In this document: in pieces, positions 1 to 6,241 of the stretch
Numbering within the stretch: the first letter of the stretch is position 1
Layout: each line of letters begins with the position of its first letter
Source of the DNA: a bacterium
GTDB taxonomy: Bacteria > NPL-UPA2 > JAGMAN01
Direction: 5' to 3'
Assembly (NCBI GenBank): GCA_023130215.1
Contig: JAGMAN010000091.1
Span: forward strand, 1-6,241
DNA length: 6,241 nt
The notes under the pieces: generated by a model
Told to the model about the DNA's origin: nothing
Seen by the model: the letters and a program-made list of their open reading frames with translations, nothing else
The model's database searches: none
Position numbers and translations under genes: made by a program

Positions 1-1431
1 AAGTTCCTGAAGGTAGCTGAGGAGGTGAGCCGCAAGAAGCCCATCGTCATTATCAAGTCGGGAGGAACAGCCGCCGGAGCCAGAGCTGCTTCTTCCCACA
101 CTGGCAGCTTAGCTGGTTCGGAGGAAGCCTATGAAGCTGCCTTCCGCCGATGTGGAGTGCTTCGGGCAAACTCATTAGAGGAACTATTCGACTTAGGATT
201 GGCCTTCAACTCCCAGCCACCCCCCAAGGGGGGAAGGGTAGCCATAGTGACCAACGCCGGTGGCCCGGGAATAATGGCCAGTGATGCCTGTGAGAGAACT
301 GGACTCACTCTTGCCTCTCTGGAGAGAAAGACTATCGATTTCTTGAAGAGCTACCTTCCTCCGGCAGCGAATTTCTATAATCCAATAGACATCTTAGGGG
401 ATGCTAAGGCGGAGCGCTACCGGCCGGCGCTTGAGGCTGTGTTAAAAGACCGAAATGTGGATGCGGTTTTAGTCCTCCTCACTCCCCAGGCTATGACCGA
501 GATAGAGGAAACAGCTCAGGCTATCTCAAATCTGAATGGGTTTAATAAGCCCATTCTTGCCTCCTTTATGGGAGAGGCTCAGGTTAAGAAAGGAATCCAG
601 GTTTTAATGGAGCATGGAGTCCCTAACTATCTCTCTCCGGAGAGGGCCGCGGCTGCTCTTTTAGGGATGGTTAAGCGCGGCGAGTGGCTCAAACGGCCAA
701 AGAGGAGGAAGAAGAAATATCCGGTTAGAAGGGATGAAGTGAAGAAGGCGCTCGAGAAAGTTAGAGCAGCGGAGAGGGCCTCCTTAGTTGATGTAGAGGC
801 AAGAGAAGTAATTTCCCATTATGGCATTTCGGTTCCCAGGAGTCATTTAGCTGCCACAATGGAGGAGGCAGTAGAGGCTGCCTCAGGGATTGGTTATCCA
901 GTAGTGATGAAGATTGTCTCCCCCGATATATTACACAAATCCGATATCGGAGGGGTGAAGATGGGATTGCAGAATGGAGAGGAGGTACGGGACTCCTTCG
1001 AGTTAATGATGATAAGGACAGGAAAATATATGCCGGAAGCAGATATCTGGGGAGTGACCATTCAGGAGACTTTGCCGGGAAAAGAGGTAATATTAGGAAT
1101 GAACCGCACACCTGAGTTTGGGCCTCTCCTCATGTTTGGTTTAGGAGGAATTTACATCGAGGTCCTTAATGATGTAGCCTGGCGTTTAGCTCCCTTAGAC
1201 GAATATGAGGCCCGAGCCATGGTTAAGGAAATCCGTTCCTATCCCCTCCTGGCTGGAGTGAGAGGGGAGAGACCGACGGATGTGGATGCCATAGTGGAAG
1301 CTCTTTTACGCCTCTCCCAGTTAGTCACCGATTTTCCTGAGATTGTGGAGTTAGACATCAATCCCTTAAAGGTGGGCGAAGTGGACAAGGGCGCAGTCGC
1401 CATAGATGTCAGGATGACATTGAGTGCATAA
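1..1431 (+). CDS. ADP-forming acetyl/acyl-CoA synthetase, fused alpha-beta type (5'-truncated by window edge)
   Basis: This enzyme converts acyl-CoA + ADP + phosphate to the free acid + ATP + CoA, a cytoplasmic substrate-level phosphorylation step in fermenters. The reading frame is open from base 1, so the GTG at 25 is probably internal. The visible part is 476 codons; fused family members are usually about 700 aa, so the N-terminal CoA-binding Rossmann domain and part of the next domain are missing. Seen in order: the phosphohistidine loop SSHTGSLAG (His codon 97-99), a succinyl-CoA-ligase-like domain with NAGGPG (253-270), a basic linker near 700-720, then an ATP-grasp domain. The latter has HKSDIGGV, with its His at 934-936 matching the second relay histidine, then FGLGGIYIEV (1135-1164) and ELDINPLKV (1348-1374). 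Both relay histidines are present, so it looks active. Substrate (acetate, branched-chain or aryl acids) cannot be told. Stop TAA at 1429-1431; secA follows after 28 bases. Confidence 0.93.
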   Translation, partial: KFLKVAEEVSRKKPIVIIKSGGTAAGARAASSHTGSLAGSEEAYEAAFRRCGVLRANSLEELFDLGLAFNSQPPPKGGRVAIVTNAGGPGIMASDACERTGLTLASLERKTIDFLKSYLPPAANFYNPIDILGDAKAERYRPALEAVLKDRNVDAVLVLLTPQAMTEIEETAQAISNLNGFNKPILASFMGEAQVKKGIQVLMEHGVPNYLSPERAAAALLGMVKRGEWLKRPKRRKKKYPVRRDEVKKALEKVRAAERASLVDVEAREVISHYGISVPRSHLAATMEEAVEAASGIGYPVVMKIVSPDILHKSDIGGVKMGLQNGEEVRDSFELMMIRTGKYMPEADIWGVTIQETLPGKEVILGMNRTPEFGPLLMFGLGGIYIEVLNDVAWRLAPLDEYEARAMVKEIRSYPLLAGVRGERPTDVDAIVEALLRLSQLVTDFPEIVELDINPLKVGEVDKGAVAIDVRMTLSA

Positions 1432-1459
1432 TCAATAACATTAAAAGGCCGAGGGAAAT

Positions 1460-4423
1460 ATGACTGGTTCCATTTTGAGGAAAATATTTAAGACGAAGAA
1501 TGAGCGGGAACTCCGCCGTCTTCAGGCGACGGTAGAGGAAATTAATGTTTTAGAGCCGAAGGTTAGCCTGATGAGCGATGGGGAGCTTCGGGCCAGGACC
1601 GATGAGTTCAGAAAGCGCATTGAAGAGAACTCCAGGAATTTCGCTGACCAACTGGAGACGCTCCGCGGGCAGATGGAAGCAGTTAGCTCAGCCGAGGAGA
1701 AACAGAAAGTAAGAGAGAAGATAAAGGTGTGCGAGAATCAGATACTGGACCCGATACTCCCGGAGGCCTTTGCCGTAGTCAGGGAAGCAGCCAAGCGGAC
1801 GGTGGGCGAGAGACCATTTGATGTTCAGCTCATTGGAGCTAAGGTCTTGCATGAAGGGAAGATCGCTGAGATGGCCACCGGTGAAGGAAAGACCCTGGCG
1901 GCCACTATGCCTCTTTATCTAAATGCCCTGACCGGTAAGGGTTGCCATTTGATTACCGTCAATGATTATTTAGCTCGTCGGGATAGGCAGTGGATGGGAC
2001 CGATTTATGAGTTTTTAGGATTAACGGTAGGCGTAATTCAGCACGATATGGAACCGCAGGAAAGGCAGAAGGCTTACAGATGTGACATTACCTATGGAAC
2101 CAATAACGAATTTGGATTTGACTACCTCAGAGACAATATGGTTATAAGGAAAGAAGATAGAGTTCAGCCTGAGCCCCACTATGCCATCGTTGATGAGGTG
2201 GATAGTATTCTCATAGATGAAGCCAGAACTCCCCTCATCATTTCCGGTCCGGCCGAAGAGGCCACCGATACCTATTACACAGTTGATAAATTGGCTCGCC
2301 GTCTAAAAGCAAGGTTCGTTACCGAGGCCGAGTTAATTGATGCCAAGAACCAGGGAACAAATTTAGAAACCGGCTATGACTATTTAGTTGACGAGAAACA
2401 TCATACGGCTACCCTCACCGAGGAAGGAAGGGGTAATTGCGAAAGACGTCTTGACCGACCTCATCTCTTTGAAGACCCAAGCCAGATAGAAGTAGTGCAT
2501 CACATAAATCAGGCCTTAAGGGCACACAGCCTCTTTAAGCGGGACACAGACTACATGCTCAAGGATGGAGGAGTGGTTATTGTGGATGAATTCACCGGAA
2601 GGCTGATGCCCGGGCGCCGGTGGAGCGATGGACTGCATCAGGCCATTGAAGCCAAGGAAGGGGCGAGGATCGAGCGGGAGAACCAGACCTTAGCCACCAT
2701 CACTTTTCAGAACTACTTCCGCCTTTATGAGAAGTTAGCCGGAATGACGGGCACTGCTGATACCGAGGCGGCTGAATTCCACGAAATTTACAACTTAGAT
2801 GTAATTGTCATACCCCCAAATCGCACCTTGATACGAGATGAAAGCCCGGATGTAATCTATAAGACGGTGGAAGAGAAATATGAGTCGTCCGTAGAGGAGA
2901 TAGCCAATCTCCACAAGCAGGGGCGACCGGTATTGGTGGGAACTATATCCATCGAGAAATCAGAAACCTTGGGCCGAATGTTGAAGAGGCGAGGGATACC
3001 ACATCATGTTCTTAATGCTCGCTATCATGAGAAAGAGGCAGAGATTGTGGCTCAGGCCGGTCGTTTGGGAGCAGTAACCATTGCCACCAATATGGCTGGA
3101 CGGGGAACCGACATTCTCCTTGGAGGGAATCCTGAGTTTTTAGCTAAAACCAGATTGAAGGAGGGAGGACTGGACCCAGCCAAGGTGAGCCAGGAAAGCT
3201 TCCAGGAAGTTTTAGCCGAGGTCGAGAAAGAAGCAGCCCGGGAACATGAGAAAGTGGTCCAGTTAGGAGGGCTTCATATACTGGGAACGGAACGGCATGA
3301 GGCCAGGCGTATTGACAATCAGCTTAGAGGAAGGTCAGGAAGGCAGGGGGATCCCGGCTCCTCCCGGTTCTATCTTTCCTTAGAAGATGACCTCATGCGC
3401 CTCTTCGCCTCGGAGAGAATTGCTGGCCTGATGGAGAGAATTGGCTGGGAGAGGGGCCAGCCCTTGGAGCATGCACTCCTAAGTCGGACAATAGAGAGAG
3501 CCCAGCGGCAGGTGGAGGCACACAACTTCGGCATTCGCAAAGACCTCCTTAAGTTCGACAACGTAATGAACAGACAGCGTCAGGTTATCTATGAAGACCG
3601 GCGGATGGTGCTGGAGGGGGATGCTCTCAAGGAAGAGATCTTCGGGATGATTGGAGAATTACTGGAGGGAGTGGAAGATGAACGGGGAAAATTAAAGGGT
3701 GGAATTATAAATGATTACGCTAGTCCCGATGTGCATCCAGAGGATTGGGACCTTAAAGGTCTGGAAGAGAGACTGAATCGCATCTTCCCCTTGCCGCTTC
3801 CGGAGGGGGAACTCTCCAGTCATGAGGAACTCAGGAAGCTGGTTATGGAGCAGGCCCGGCAAGCCTATGAAGCCAAGGAGAAGGACATTGGCTCTGAATC
3901 CATGAGAGAATTTGAACGAAGTATATTCCTGCATATGATAGATTCTAAGTGGAAGGATCATCTCTATGGCTTAGATCACTTGAGGGAAGGAATACATTAT
4001 CGGGCTTATGGGGAGAAAGAGCCTTTAGTTGAATACCAACATGAAGCTCATGCTATGTTTGAGGATTTGAAGCACAGAATAGTTGAGGATACCATTCAAT
4101 CCATCTTCACACTGCGTCCCGTCCGGGAGGAGATGAAAGGTGTCTTCCTGAGACTCCCCCAGGAATTGCTTCACCCCGAGGCCGCCGGGATGGGAGGGGC
4201 TCGCCGGAGGCAGCTAGCTGCAGAGCCAGTTCGGCCTGGTCCTCGGCGTGAATTCCCGCCTGAGCCTGGAGCTCGGCCTCATCCTTCTGCCCAGCCTCAG
4301 CCAGAAGCTGGTCCCCAGCCGCCTAAAGTTAGCACCTATCGTCGAGAGGGAAAGAAGGTTGGGAGAAATGAGCCCTGCCCCTGCGGCAGTGGAAAGAAAT
4401 ACAAGAAATGCTGCGGGAAATAA
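1460..4423 (+). CDS. secA: Preprotein translocase ATPase SecA
   Basis: SecA is the ATP-driven motor that pushes unfolded preproteins through the SecYEG channel at the inner face of the membrane. Visible landmarks: FDVQLIGAK Q-motif (residues 120-128), Walker A MATGEGKT (138-145), TVNDYLARRD (166-175), Walker B DEVDSILIDEARTPLIISGP (245-264), EKLAGMTGTADTEA (424-437), NBD2 motif NMAGRGTD (544-551), GTERHEARRIDNQLRGRSGRQG (609-630), the helical scaffold/two-helix finger around DSKWKDHL (828-835), a Pro-rich linker (about 921-956), and a zinc-binding tail CPCGSGKKYKKCC (973-985; CxCx8CC ligands). At 987 aa it is longer than the E. coli protein (901 aa). Most of the excess is about 36 residues inserted at 56-96, ahead of PEAFAVVREA, plus the Pro-rich linker. 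The ATG has only a modest Shine-Dalgarno (GAGGG, 1451-1455, 4 bases upstream). It is probably co-transcribed with the upstream synthetase; no promoter or terminator is visible in the 28-base gap. All catalytic motifs are intact. Confidence 0.99.
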   Translation: MTGSILRKIFKTKNERELRRLQATVEEINVLEPKVSLMSDGELRARTDEFRKRIEENSRNFADQLETLRGQMEAVSSAEEKQKVREKIKVCENQILDPILPEAFAVVREAAKRTVGERPFDVQLIGAKVLHEGKIAEMATGEGKTLAATMPLYLNALTGKGCHLITVNDYLARRDRQWMGPIYEFLGLTVGVIQHDMEPQERQKAYRCDITYGTNNEFGFDYLRDNMVIRKEDRVQPEPHYAIVDEVDSILIDEARTPLIISGPAEEATDTYYTVDKLARRLKARFVTEAELIDAKNQGTNLETGYDYLVDEKHHTATLTEEGRGNCERRLDRPHLFEDPSQIEVVHHINQALRAHSLFKRDTDYMLKDGGVVIVDEFTGRLMPGRRWSDGLHQAIEAKEGARIERENQTLATITFQNYFRLYEKLAGMTGTADTEAAEFHEIYNLDVIVIPPNRTLIRDESPDVIYKTVEEKYESSVEEIANLHKQGRPVLVGTISIEKSETLGRMLKRRGIPHHVLNARYHEKEAEIVAQAGRLGAVTIATNMAGRGTDILLGGNPEFLAKTRLKEGGLDPAKVSQESFQEVLAEVEKEAAREHEKVVQLGGLHILGTERHEARRIDNQLRGRSGRQGDPGSSRFYLSLEDDLMRLFASERIAGLMERIGWERGQPLEHALLSRTIERAQRQVEAHNFGIRKDLLKFDNVMNRQRQVIYEDRRMVLEGDALKEEIFGMIGELLEGVEDERGKLKGGIINDYASPDVHPEDWDLKGLEERLNRIFPLPLPEGELSSHEELRKLVMEQARQAYEAKEKDIGSESMREFERSIFLHMIDSKWKDHLYGLDHLREGIHYRAYGEKEPLVEYQHEAHAMFEDLKHRIVEDTIQSIFTLRPVREEMKGVFLRLPQELLHPEAAGMGGARRRQLAAEPVRPGPRREFPPEPGARPHPSAQPQPEAGPQPPKVSTYRREGKKVGRNEPCPCGSGKKYKKCCGK

Positions 4424-4447
4424 GGAATTAAAAGAGACGGAAATTTT

Positions 4448-4476
4448 TTGACAATGGTGAGAGGATATGATATTCT
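4448..4476 (+). promoter_or_regulatory. Candidate sigma70-type promoter with extended -10, driving the mscS-like gene
   Basis: TTGACA at 4448-4453 is a perfect -35 hexamer. A 17-base spacer follows, then TATTCT at 4471-4476 (4 of 6 matches to the consensus -10), preceded by TGA at 4468-4470, which gives the TGn extended -10. The expected start of transcription is near 4482-4484, leaving a leader of about 35 bases. It lies 25 bases after the secA stop, in the longest gap of the window, so the channel and glycosyltransferase genes likely have their own transcript. No rho-independent terminator for secA is seen in 4424-4447, so read-through from secA is also possible. Confidence 0.7.
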
Positions 4477-4477
4477 C
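4461..4477. promoter_or_regulatory. Dyad symmetry over the -10 element (possible operator)
   Basis: The 17 bases read GAG-g-ATAT-g-ATAT-t-CTC: both half-sites mirror each other except for one mismatched pair (4464/4474) and the central base 4469. The dyad contains the whole -10 hexamer 4471-4476, a position where a bound repressor would block RNA polymerase. Short AT-rich dyads around -10 elements also arise by chance, so the operator role is only a suggestion. No regulator gene is in the window. Confidence 0.3.
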
Positions 4478-4500
4478 ATAACGGAAAGAGTCACAGAGTA

Positions 4501-4509
4501 AAGGAGGGG
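4501..4509 (+). promoter_or_regulatory. Ribosome binding site of the mscS-like gene; leaves two possible starts
   Basis: AAGGAGGGG is a near-perfect Shine-Dalgarno sequence. Its AGGAGG core (4502-4507) is 7 bases from TTG at 4515 and 10 bases from ATG at 4518, in the same frame. Both spacings work. I prefer the ATG because it is the stronger start codon; the choice changes the protein by one residue only. Confidence 0.8.
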
Positions 4510-4517
4510 AAGAATTG

Positions 4518-5759
4518 ATGAGGAGAATTTGGGCAATTTTTGACCCGTTTAGAAATTTATTTCTAACGGGTCTTGCTATATCTGTTTTAGTGGGCAGCCT
4601 CTTTTCCCTGATGGCTGAGGAGGCGGGTAAAACTGAGCAGGCGGCAGCTAAGGCAAAGTCCTTGGTCAGTTGGGAGGAGAAAATTCAGCCGATAGTGGAG
4701 AAGATAGAGATACTGCGGAGGGAAGTCTTTAACATTGCTCTCTGGCAGTACGGCCTCTTTGCCCTGGTGGTGCTGGCCGCCGTTATCTTTTCCAAGGTGA
4801 TAGACTTTTTGGTTATAGTGAGATTAAAGAGATTGACCGCCCGGACAAGGACACCATTAGATGATATAGCCATCGAGGTTATGAGGAAGCCGCTCAGGCT
4901 GATCATCGTTATCGCCGGCATTATTTTGGGGTTGCGTATATTCCAGGTAGACGTGAAGAATCTCCTCGGCGTGCTGGTTGGAATAGTGGTTACCTATACC
5001 TTAGTTAAATTGGTTGACCTTTTTGCTGCCTATCTGGAGCCAAAGGTTAGAACGACCGATTCCAAACTTGATGACCAGCTATTGCCCATAATCAGAAAAA
5101 CTCTGAAGATATTTATCGTTACTGTTGGAGTTCTTGTAATTCTGGAGAGCCTTCAAATTAAGGTAACCGGTTTCTTAGCCGGTCTCGGCGTTGGGGGTCT
5201 GGCTTTTGCTCTTGCAGCTAAGGAAACCCTGGCAAATATGTTTGGCTCGATAGCCATCTTTGCCGATAAGCCCTTTCGAGTAGGAGACAGAGTAATAGTT
5301 GAAGGCATCGATGGACCGGTAGAATCGATAGGGCTGCGAAGCACCCGTATTAGAACTCTCGATGGAACTCTGGTGACTATCCCCAATGCCCGTATGGCCG
5401 AGGCTACCATAAACAACATCTCCAAACGCCCGACCATAAAGAACCTTTATACTGTAGGAGTGACTTATGATACTGGATATGATAAGATGAAGAAAGCTCT
5501 GGAGATTCTAAGGGGCATATTTAAGAACCATCCCAGCACCGAAAACTACTGGGTTTACTTCAAGGAATTTGGCGCTCATTCTAAAGACATATTAGTCATC
5601 CACTGGTGTAAATATACCGCCTACCAGCAGTTCCTGGAGGCAACTGAGGAGATAAACTTGGAGATAATGAGAAGATTTGAGGAGGCGGATATAGAGTTCG
5701 CCTTCCCCACTCAGACAGTTTATCTAAAGCAAGAGGAAGGAGAGACAAAGGTTTCTTAG
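4518..5759 (+). CDS. MscS-family small-conductance mechanosensitive ion channel
   Basis: This is a membrane channel that opens under membrane tension and lets ions and small osmolytes out during hypo-osmotic shock. The protein is 413 aa from the ATG (414 from the in-frame TTG at 4515). An N-terminal hydrophobic stretch (about 12-32) ending in SLMAEEA could be a signal peptide or a first membrane helix. A polar segment (33-72) follows, then hydrophobic segments at about 77-100, 126-142, 148-170 and 194-212. The pore-lining TM3 (214-248) is Gly/Ala-rich, with the signature run on into FADKPFRVGDRV (248-259). The beta domain contains GPVESIGLRSTRIRTLDGTLVTIPN (266-290), and an alpha/beta C-terminal domain ends with FAFPTQTVYL. 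It is longer than E. coli MscS (286 aa) because of the extra N-terminal helices, as in larger MscS-like proteins such as YnaI. The TM3 kink has Lys-Glu (AAKETLAN) where E. coli MscS has Gln-Gly. The subfamily is not resolved. Confidence 0.95.
   Translation: MRRIWAIFDPFRNLFLTGLAISVLVGSLFSLMAEEAGKTEQAAAKAKSLVSWEEKIQPIVEKIEILRREVFNIALWQYGLFALVVLAAVIFSKVIDFLVIVRLKRLTARTRTPLDDIAIEVMRKPLRLIIVIAGIILGLRIFQVDVKNLLGVLVGIVVTYTLVKLVDLFAAYLEPKVRTTDSKLDDQLLPIIRKTLKIFIVTVGVLVILESLQIKVTGFLAGLGVGGLAFALAAKETLANMFGSIAIFADKPFRVGDRVIVEGIDGPVESIGLRSTRIRTLDGTLVTIPNARMAEATINNISKRPTIKNLYTVGVTYDTGYDKMKKALEILRGIFKNHPSTENYWVYFKEFGAHSKDILVIHWCKYTAYQQFLEATEEINLEIMRRFEEADIEFAFPTQTVYLKQEEGETKVS
4542..4572 (+). repeat. Inverted repeat / hairpin inside the first codons of the mscS-like gene
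   Basis: Left arm 4542-4556 and right arm 4559-4572 pair over 14 base pairs, with a single bulged T within 4548-4550 and a loop of two bases (four if the closing T-A pair opens). The base of the stem is GACCCG/CGGGTC and the upper part is A/T-rich. It covers codons 9-19, starting 24 bases downstream of the ATG. No run of Ts follows on either strand, so it does not look like an intrinsic terminator. It could affect translation or transcript stability, or be a coincidence of the DPFRNLFLTG coding sequence. Confidence 0.6.
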
Positions 5760-5765
5760 GGGAGG
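5758..5765 (+). promoter_or_regulatory. Ribosome binding site of the glycosyltransferase, overlapping the upstream stop codon
   Basis: AGGGGAGG begins inside the TAG stop of the mscS-like gene (5757-5759), and its GGAGG core (5761-5765) is 6 bases from the ATG at 5772. This spacing fixes the start and suggests that ribosomes finishing the channel gene pass straight on to the next one (translational coupling). Confidence 0.8.
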
Positions 5766-5771
5766 ACGAGG

Positions 5772-6241
5772 ATGGATAACCGCTCGGGAATGAGGGAATA
5801 TGTGAAGGAGAGGATAGAAAAGATAGGACAGGCTGATATCCTGATAGGCATTCCCTGTTATAATGAAGAGGATACCATTGGGAATGTGGTGGAGGTGGTT
5901 GGTCAGGGACTGGCTAAATATTATCCAGCTAAAAAATCTGTCCTCATCGTCTCCGATGGCGGTTCCTTAGATGATACCCGGGAACGGGCAAAGGAAAGCA
6001 AGGTGCCGCCGGGAGTGGAGAAGATCGTCACCATTTATAGAGGTTATCCTGGGAAAGGAACTTCCTTTCGGGTGATATTTGAGGTGGCTGAGAAACTTAA
6101 GGCTAAGGCTTGTGCCTGTTTCGATTCCGATTTGCTAAGTGTTACTCCAGACTGGGTAAAGTCACTGATTGAACCGATACTAAATAATGGTTATGACTAT
6201 GTCACTCCCTACTACTGGCGGCACAAATACGATGGCACCAT
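5772..6241 (+). CDS. GT-A fold family 2-like glycosyltransferase, possibly glucosylglycerate / glucosyl-3-phosphoglycerate synthase-like (3'-truncated by window edge)
   Basis: The first 156 residues are visible and open to the end of the window. Seen: a short charged N-terminus, then DILIGIPCYNEEDTIGNVV (22-40), the usual start of a GT-A nucleotide-sugar domain. Then come LIVSDGGSLDDT (58-69), RGYPGKGTSFR (90-100), a DxD-type metal and sugar-nucleotide motif CFDSD (116-120), and YYWRHKYDGT (147-156). From memory of the family, the RHKYDGT segment after a DSD motif resembles bacterial and archaeal enzymes that transfer glucose or mannose to glycerate or 3-phosphoglycerate to make compatible solutes. 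That assignment is tentative; a dolichyl- or polyprenyl-phosphate sugar transferase or another GT2 is possible. No signal peptide or membrane segment is seen, so it is probably cytoplasmic. It begins 12 bases after the mscS-like stop and is likely in the same operon. Confidence 0.85.
   Translation, partial: MDNRSGMREYVKERIEKIGQADILIGIPCYNEEDTIGNVVEVVGQGLAKYYPAKKSVLIVSDGGSLDDTRERAKESKVPPGVEKIVTIYRGYPGKGTSFRVIFEVAEKLKAKACACFDSDLLSVTPDWVKSLIEPILNNGYDYVTPYYWRHKYDGT

Noticed and set aside
761-1111. Open frame of 116 codons on the - strand within the synthetase gene
   Set aside because: It is the antisense shadow of the conserved ATP-grasp domain, with a Ser/Leu/Pro-rich translation of no recognisable family.
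1517-1533. Small CCGTC...GACGG inverted repeat near the start of secA
   Set aside because: Arms of only 5 bp with a 7-base loop are expected by chance in a sequence of this length.
3312-3317. TTGACA hexamer inside secA
   Set aside because: It codes for part of the conserved RIDNQLRGR motif, and no well-placed -10 or downstream gene start supports a promoter.
4210-4221. Perfect 12-base palindrome GCAGCTAGCTGC in the SecA linker region
   Set aside because: It is short and has no loop, and it lies in the low-complexity Pro/Ala/Arg/Gln-rich coding sequence, where such repeats of GC-rich codons arise easily.
4424-4447. Possible secA terminator because of the T-run at 4444-4449
   Set aside because: No stem-loop precedes the T-run, and the Ts lead into the -35 element of the next promoter.
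4248-4451. 67-codon + strand open frame overlapping the end of secA
   Set aside because: It is out of frame with the conserved SecA zinc-binding tail, has no clear ribosome binding site, and resembles no known protein.
5153-5437. 94-codon open frame on the - strand within the mscS-like gene
   Set aside because: It is antisense to the conserved TM3 and beta domain of the channel and has no supporting signal.

Overview
The window is about 6.2 kb of bacterial DNA with roughly balanced base composition. It is densely coding, and every gene is on the + strand. A SecA preprotein translocase with a C-terminal zinc-binding tail marks the source as a bacterium. An ADP-forming acyl-CoA synthetase next to it is typical of anaerobic or fermentative lineages. 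The SecA has an N-terminal insertion at a place where Bacteroidetes SecAs, and some other lineages, also carry one. I cannot assign a phylum from the sequence alone; an uncultured anaerobic lineage is a reasonable guess, not a demonstrated fact.

Layout. (1) Bases 1-1431 hold the C-terminal two thirds of a fused (alpha-beta) ADP-forming acetyl/acyl-CoA synthetase; its start lies upstream of the window. (2) After a 28-base gap with no visible promoter or terminator comes a complete secA (1460-4423, 987 aa). (3) The 94-base gap 4424-4517 holds a strong-looking sigma70-type promoter with an extended -10, a dyad symmetry over the -10, and a good ribosome binding site. This makes it the likely boundary between two transcription units. 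(4) 4518-5759 encodes an MscS-family mechanosensitive channel whose first codons form a 14-bp hairpin in the DNA/RNA. (5) Only 12 bases after its stop, a GT-A fold glycosyltransferase begins at 5772 and runs off the end of the window. It resembles the glucosylglycerate / glucosyl-3-phosphoglycerate synthase group.

How the genes may work together. The first two genes look like housekeeping neighbours (energy conservation from acyl-CoA; protein export) with no obvious functional link. The last two look like an operon that could join release of osmolytes under hypo-osmotic shock (channel) with synthesis of a glycosylglycerate-type compatible solute (glycosyltransferase). That coupling is an inference from family resemblance and gene order.

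I found no tRNA, rRNA, CRISPR, insertion sequence or other mobile element, and no clearly undescribed system. The parts most worth a second look are the regulatory region and early hairpin of the mscS-like gene, and the channel-glycosyltransferase pairing.
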